Origin: an uncultured Lachnospiraceae bacterium
GTDB lineage: Bacteria; Bacillota; Clostridia; Lachnospirales; Lachnospiraceae
Direction: 5' to 3'
DNA: 9,533 nt
Assembly (NCBI GenBank): GCA_934418055.1
Contig: CAKRWX010000075.1
Coordinates: 1 to 9,533, forward strand
The position numbers and the translations under genes are program-made. Shown here one piece after another: positions 6,720 through 9,533 of the stretch (positions within the stretch are counted from its first letter, which is position 1; every line of letters begins with the position of its first letter). The notes beneath the pieces are model-generated. The model searched no databases and had not been told where the DNA came from. It worked only from the letters and a program-made list of their open reading frames with translations.

Positions 6720-6769
6720 ATTAACAACAAATAATCGACTCGCTCACTGCACAGTCCGCGAAAATAACC

Positions 6770-6793
6770 GGTGTCATTCATAAAAATGACGCC
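6770..6793. promoter_or_regulatory. Inverted repeat just upstream of the ROK ribosome binding site
   Basis: GGTGTCATT (6770-6778) and AATGACGCC (6785-6793) pair over nine positions with one G-T mismatch, around a six-base spacer. A second, exact palindrome CCTCCGGAGG (6792-6801) begins at its right end and contains the Shine-Dalgarno sequence GGAGG. The position, between promoter and start codon, suits an autoregulatory operator or an mRNA hairpin affecting translation. Which of these, if either, is real cannot be read from sequence. Confidence 0.4.
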
Positions 6794-6808
6794 TCCGGAG
6801 GTGTTCCC

Positions 6809-7957
6809 ATGAAAATTTCCCAGACCAAAGACATTCGTACTGCCAACCGGCTGACCATCATCCGCCATATCCTGGGTAAGAAAGACATTTCCAGAGCCCG
6901 TATTTCGGAAGATACGGGATTGAATAAGGCCACTGTGTCCACCATCGTGAAAGAATGGATGAACCTGCGGCTGGTGGAGGAGAATACCACCGGGGACTCC
7001 AACGGCGGGCGCAAGCCCATCATTCTGACGCTGGCAGAAAGCGCCGGATACTGTATCGCTGTGGACATGGGCGTGACGCGGGTGAATCTGATCCTGGTGA
7101 ATATCAAAAATGAGATCGTTGCCAGAAGCTCCTTCGCCATCCGGGACATCGCATTTTCCAATGTGTACGCCAGCCTCTGTTCTTCCATCGACCAGCTGGT
7201 GGCCCAGATGCCGGTCTCCACTTACGGGCTTTTCGGCATCAGCCTGGCGATCCGGGGCATCGTTGACTTGGACGGTGTCATCCGGTTTATTCCCCAGTTT
7301 GACTGGCACAACGTGGACATCCGTTCCCTTTTATGCGAGCGCTACCAGGTTCCGGTCTACATCGACAATGATGGTAATCTGGGGGCTGCCATGGAATCCC
7401 GACTGTATCCGCAATACAAGGAGCTGACGGTTCTTTCCATCTCCGACACCATCTCCTGCGGCATGATCACCCACGGCAATTTAGTACGTGGATATTTAGG
7501 ATTCGCCAACGCGGTAGGACACCACACCGTCAACATCCGGGAGACCAGACAGTGCTCCTGCGGCAAATATGGCTGCTGGGAGCAGTATTGCTCTGACCAG
7601 AGCCTGATCGACGAGACCAACCGTCTCCGGGAGACTCCGATCCACGACATTGAGGACTACATCGAGCTGGTCAAACAGCAGGATCCGGCCGCTTTAAAGG
7701 TTTTGCAAAGCTTCATCAAGAACCTGGCCATCGGACTGTCCAATATCATTTTCTTTATGAACAGTGAGATGATCATCTTAAACTCCCGGCTTTTGCAGGC
7801 CCTTCCGTATCTGCTGCCGGAGATCATGAAAGTGATCATCCTGCCGATCACCCACACCCAGGAGATCCTGCTTTCCACCCTAGGCAACGAGGGGCCGATC
7901 CTCGGCGCTTCCCGAAAAGCCATTGAAGAATTTTTCGCGTCCCTTTCTGCCATGTAA
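6809..7957 (+). CDS. ROK-family transcriptional regulator (NagC/XylR type)
   Basis: A 382-residue DNA-binding protein with a sugar-kinase-like sensor domain. A winged helix-turn-helix spans about residues 14-60, with recognition helix NKATVSTIVKEW, and is joined by the family's GGRKPIILTL linker. The ROK fold follows: phosphate-loop-like DMGVT (D86, G88), IDNDGN with Asp188, and the zinc site H238 with CSCGKYGC (C249, C251, C256) and E258. In the usual GE(I/L)GH motif the Glu is replaced: here G231-FANAVGH, with Ala235. With the HTH this argues for a sugar-responsive repressor without kinase activity. The start follows GGAGGTG (6797-6803) by five bases. No sugar transport or catabolism gene is adjacent in the window, so its targets are unknown; it may regulate itself through the inverted repeat upstream. 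A strong terminator follows the stop. Confidence 0.88.
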   Translation: MKISQTKDIRTANRLTIIRHILGKKDISRARISEDTGLNKATVSTIVKEWMNLRLVEENTTGDSNGGRKPIILTLAESAGYCIAVDMGVTRVNLILVNIKNEIVARSSFAIRDIAFSNVYASLCSSIDQLVAQMPVSTYGLFGISLAIRGIVDLDGVIRFIPQFDWHNVDIRSLLCERYQVPVYIDNDGNLGAAMESRLYPQYKELTVLSISDTISCGMITHGNLVRGYLGFANAVGHHTVNIRETRQCSCGKYGCWEQYCSDQSLIDETNRLRETPIHDIEDYIELVKQQDPAALKVLQSFIKNLAIGLSNIIFFMNSEMIILNSRLLQALPYLLPEIMKVIILPITHTQEILLSTLGNEGPILGASRKAIEEFFASLSAM

Positions 7958-7964
7958 GCGTATA

Positions 7965-8002
7965 AAAAATGGAACCCCCTCAGACGAAGGAGTTCCATTT
8001 TT
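7965..8002. terminator. Bidirectional intrinsic terminator between the ROK and MIF-like genes
   Basis: AAAAATGGAAC (7965-7975) pairs perfectly over 11 bases with 7992-8002, and the inner CCT/AGG can extend the stem. T-runs lie on the 3' side on both strands (ATTTTTC on plus, ATTTTTTATA on minus). It sits 7 bases after the ROK stop and 25 bases after the minus-strand stop at 8028, so it can end both convergent transcripts. Confidence 0.85.
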
Positions 8003-8027
8003 CATATCATGAATCTTCTAATTTTCC

Positions 8028-8375
8028 CTAGAAATTCGTCCCGTTCCAGCCCCAATCTTCAGAAGCCCGGTAACGGATGTACATATCATCCGGCGCAATG
8101 CCCAGATTCTGATTCAGTGTCTCAGTCACTTTCTCCGTGATCTTCACAGAACCAGCTTTATCAATCGATGAACCTAAGATATCCACCTCTACCATCGCAA
8201 CCGGCTTCTCGCCCTGGCCACCGAAAAACATGGTGCAGTCATCCTGAATAGACACTAACAGCCACTGCTCGCTTTTACCAGGAAAATTACTGATTGCCTG
8301 GCCCAGAGTCTGTTTGATGTTCTCTGCTGCTTTGGCATCGGTCTTTACATTGGTCTTAATCTGTATACATGGCAT
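8028..8375 (-). CDS. MIF-family tautomerase (macrophage migration inhibitory factor homologue)
   Basis: A 115-residue protein of the tautomerase superfamily, the same length as animal MIF. Pro2, exposed after Met removal, is the catalytic base of phenylpyruvate/dopachrome tautomerase. Family landmarks: MPCIQIKTNV at the N-terminus; GK with Lys34 (MIF Lys32); FFGGQGEKP, matching MIF AFGGSSEP; Ile66 (MIF Ile64); IAPDDMYIRY, matching ISPDRVYINY, with Tyr99 kept and the active-site Asn replaced by Arg101; and C-terminal DWGWNGTNF, close to MIF NVGWNNSTF. The redox CxxC of MIF is absent. No signal peptide is seen. An AGAGGA element (8387-8392) lies 11 bases upstream. Only 68 bases separate it from the chimeric gene upstream on the same strand and no promoter is seen between, so the two are probably co-transcribed. 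The natural substrate in bacteria is not known; an effect on a host is speculation. Confidence 0.85.
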   Translation of the reverse strand: MPCIQIKTNVKTDAKAAENIKQTLGQAISNFPGKSEQWLLVSIQDDCTMFFGGQGEKPVAMVEVDILGSSIDKAGSVKITEKVTETLNQNLGIAPDDMYIRYRASEDWGWNGTNF

Positions 8376-8443
8376 GATCTTTACATTCCTCTCGTCTTAT
8401 TCACCGACGGCCCGCACAGCAAGTGCACGGACCTGCCGGACAA

Positions 8444-9406
8444 TCAATCATAAATCAGCTGATGACGGAAGTAGAAGAAATGATCACTGTGGGTATGAAT
8501 GCTCAGCATCCGGGTATGCGGATGATCTGTGGAGGTAAACTCTTTGCCGAATTTACCGATGGTCAGTGCCTGCCCGCCTACATAGATGCAGGAATAGTTG
8601 AAGAACAGCTCATCCATCAGCTTCTGGGATACCAGATAGTGCATGTAGGATGGAGTCTCAACCAGGACTTTGTCCAGACCAAATTTCTTCATAATGTACA
8701 GTGCTACGTGGGAATCCGGTGCCTTATCGCCAGTTGCGATTACCAGGATCTTGTCGGAGTTTGCTTTCATCTCGGCGATCATCTCGTCGGTGACTTCGCT
8801 CTTATCCTTTACCGGTCCTACGATGAAATACTCTTCTTCCATCTTCTCTTTGATCACTGGAATTCCTGCTGCAGAGGTGCTGATCATAACCGGAACCTCT
8901 TTGGCGATTCCAACAACTGACAGCCATACCAGGCCAGCCGAAGCCATATTGCCCATCAAAGCTGCGTTAGGAACGTAGGTAATGATCCATCTTCCGGCGA
9001 TACCGCCAAGAATCTCAATAAAACCACCCAGGAAGCTTGCCACGATACCCACTTGCAGCGCCAGCGTCGAATCCTTCGTCTGCCAGTAGACCGGGCCGAT
9101 GATCAGATACAGCCAGCCAGACAGCTGGGATGCGCCGATTCCAAAGGGCTGTGCCGTCACATTCTGACGTTTTTCCTTTTTCGCAAGCTGACATGCCTCG
9201 AAGAAATACCACATATTTCCTACAAAGATCGAAATACCGATACCAGGAACCACCTTGCCGATCACGTCCGCTATAGGCATACCAAACACGGCTGTCATGA
9301 TTCCAACGGCTGTCAGAACCTTGGAAAATCCATCAAAAAAGATTCCCAGAGAGGCATCAATGTCTCCTTTTCCCCACCAATTGTAATGAAACTCTTTCTC
9401 TCTCAT
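8444..9406 (-). CDS. Apparent chimera: N-terminal permease helices fused to a partial RibD_C/DHFR-like domain
   Basis: 320 residues from ATG 9406 (GGAG at 9417-9420, ten bases upstream); GTG 9412, four bases from the same site, would add two residues. Residues 1-168 look like the start of a polytopic permease of the NCS2-like type: HYNWWGKGDID, several hydrophobic helices, the QNVTAQPFGIG loop, TKDSTLALQVG and GRWIITYVPNAALMG. From about residue 172 the protein becomes soluble. It resembles the later part of the RibD C-terminal reductase domain: KILVIATGDKAP, FGLDKVLVETPSYMHYLVSQ, KLMDELFFNYSCIYVGG (the glvDEl...PvllGG region) and a terminal HTHSDHFFYFRHQLIY strand pair. A permease of this type would normally continue for some 300 residues, and the first strands of a RibD_C domain are missing. 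The joint lies near 8890-8912. An in-frame deletion between two neighbouring genes, or an assembly misjoin, explains it best. The permease part is unlikely to transport alone. The RibD_C call is by recognition of pattern only. Confidence 0.6.
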   Translation of the reverse strand: MREKEFHYNWWGKGDIDASLGIFFDGFSKVLTAVGIMTAVFGMPIADVIGKVVPGIGISIFVGNMWYFFEACQLAKKEKRQNVTAQPFGIGASQLSGWLYLIIGPVYWQTKDSTLALQVGIVASFLGGFIEILGGIAGRWIITYVPNAALMGNMASAGLVWLSVVGIAKEVPVMISTSAAGIPVIKEKMEEEYFIVGPVKDKSEVTDEMIAEMKANSDKILVIATGDKAPDSHVALYIMKKFGLDKVLVETPSYMHYLVSQKLMDELFFNYSCIYVGGQALTIGKFGKEFTSTDHPHTRMLSIHTHSDHFFYFRHQLIYD

Positions 9407-9424
9407 TTCCACTCTTCTCCGTTT

Positions 9425-9439
9425 GTTTAACTCTTAAAC
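9425..9439. promoter_or_regulatory. 15-bp palindrome upstream of the chimeric gene, candidate operator
   Basis: GTTTAA and TTAAAC flank CTC, a perfect 6-3-6 inverted repeat just before the ribosome binding site of the minus-strand gene. A further half-site-like TCTAAAC (9442-9448) and a GTTTAA (9527-9532) are nearby. I could not place a convincing -35/-10 pair for the minus-strand gene in 9421-9533. Confidence 0.35.
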
Positions 9440-9454
9440 TATCTAAACTTTTTG

Positions 9455-9497
9455 AAGGTCCTGCTGCCGGAATTTACCCTGTCAGCAGGACCTTTTT
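9455..9497 (+). terminator. Strong hairpin with plus-strand U-tract in the leader region
   Basis: AAGGTCCTGCTG (9455-9466) pairs over 12 perfect bases with 9483-9494 around a 16-base loop, followed on the plus strand by TTTTT (9493-9497). On the minus strand it is followed by CAAAAAG, so it would not terminate there. No plus-strand gene in the window ends here. It may block antisense transcription, act as an attenuator for a plus-strand gene starting beyond 9533, or form a structured leader in the minus-strand mRNA. Confidence 0.55.
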
Positions 9498-9533
9498 ATG
9501 AATTTACACATCTCCGGAATTTGTTTGTTTAAC

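Larger units (their letters stand above)
9421..9533. repeat. 11-bp direct repeat flanking the hairpin
   Basis: GTTTGTTTAAC occurs at 9421-9431 and exactly again at 9523-9533, 102 bases apart, on either side of the 12-bp hairpin. A second short repeat, CCGGAATTT, occurs at 9467-9475 and 9514-9522. The last copy touches the window edge, so the full extent is unknown. Confidence 0.5.

Noticed and set aside
8401..8430. GC-rich hairpin between the chimeric and MIF-like genes as a terminator
   Set aside because: The stem needs two wobble pairs and no U-tract follows, so the two genes are treated as one transcript.
8401..8451. Minus-strand 16-codon frame MIDCPAGPCTCCAGRR with four cysteines, between the chimeric gene and the MIF-like gene
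   Set aside because: It starts inside the end of the upstream gene without a ribosome binding site; too short to distinguish from chance. Recorded because the cysteine density is odd.

Overview
The window looks like a chromosomal segment of an anaerobic, Gram-positive Clostridia bacterium, probably a gut Lachnospiraceae-type organism. This rests on an [FeFe]-hydrogenase-like iron-sulfur protein with a PAS domain, a lipoprotein-based ABC importer, an LPXTG sortase substrate, strong AGGAGG-type ribosome binding sites, intrinsic terminators with U-tracts and a tRNA without an encoded CCA. The taxonomic placement is inference. Most genes have a moderate GC content near one half by eye; one surface-protein gene (4291-6478) is clearly AT-richer than its neighbours.

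Layout. (1) 1-1469, minus strand: a sensory-type [FeFe]-hydrogenase homologue (two ferredoxin clusters, H-cluster domain, CGxCG FeS domain, start of a PAS domain) that runs off the left edge. (2) 1470-1695: a divergent regulatory region with a perfect 19-bp palindrome and an extended -10 promoter. (3) 1696-4115, plus strand: a tightly overlapping three-gene ABC importer operon (lipoprotein, permease, short ATPase) of the NMT1/SsuA-TauA class, substrate unknown. (4) 4291-6478, plus strand: a secreted, cell-wall-anchored protein with long YN-heptad coiled coils. It is split by a single-base frameshift at an A6 run; heptad phase shows the two halves were one 728-residue protein. (5) 6529-6610, minus strand: tRNA-Leu(UAG) with its own consensus promoter and terminator. 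(6) 6809-7957, plus strand: a ROK-family transcriptional regulator whose predicted promoter shares its -35 bases with the tRNA promoter. (7) 8028-9406, minus strand: a MIF-family (macrophage migration inhibitory factor-like) tautomerase, downstream of an apparent chimera joining the N-terminal helices of a permease to the C-terminal part of a RibD_C/dihydrofolate-reductase-like domain. (8) 9413-9533: a leader region with a 15-bp palindrome, a strong hairpin and an 11-bp direct repeat.

How the genes relate. The three ABC genes form one transport unit. The hydrogenase-like protein is divergent from it and could share control through the palindrome. The MIF homologue is probably co-transcribed with the chimeric gene and ends at a terminator shared with the convergent ROK gene. 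I see no evidence for one multi-gene novel system. The items most worth a second look are the phase-preserving frameshift in the surface protein, the permease-RibD_C chimera, the bacterial MIF homologue and the shared -35 divergent promoter at the tRNA gene.
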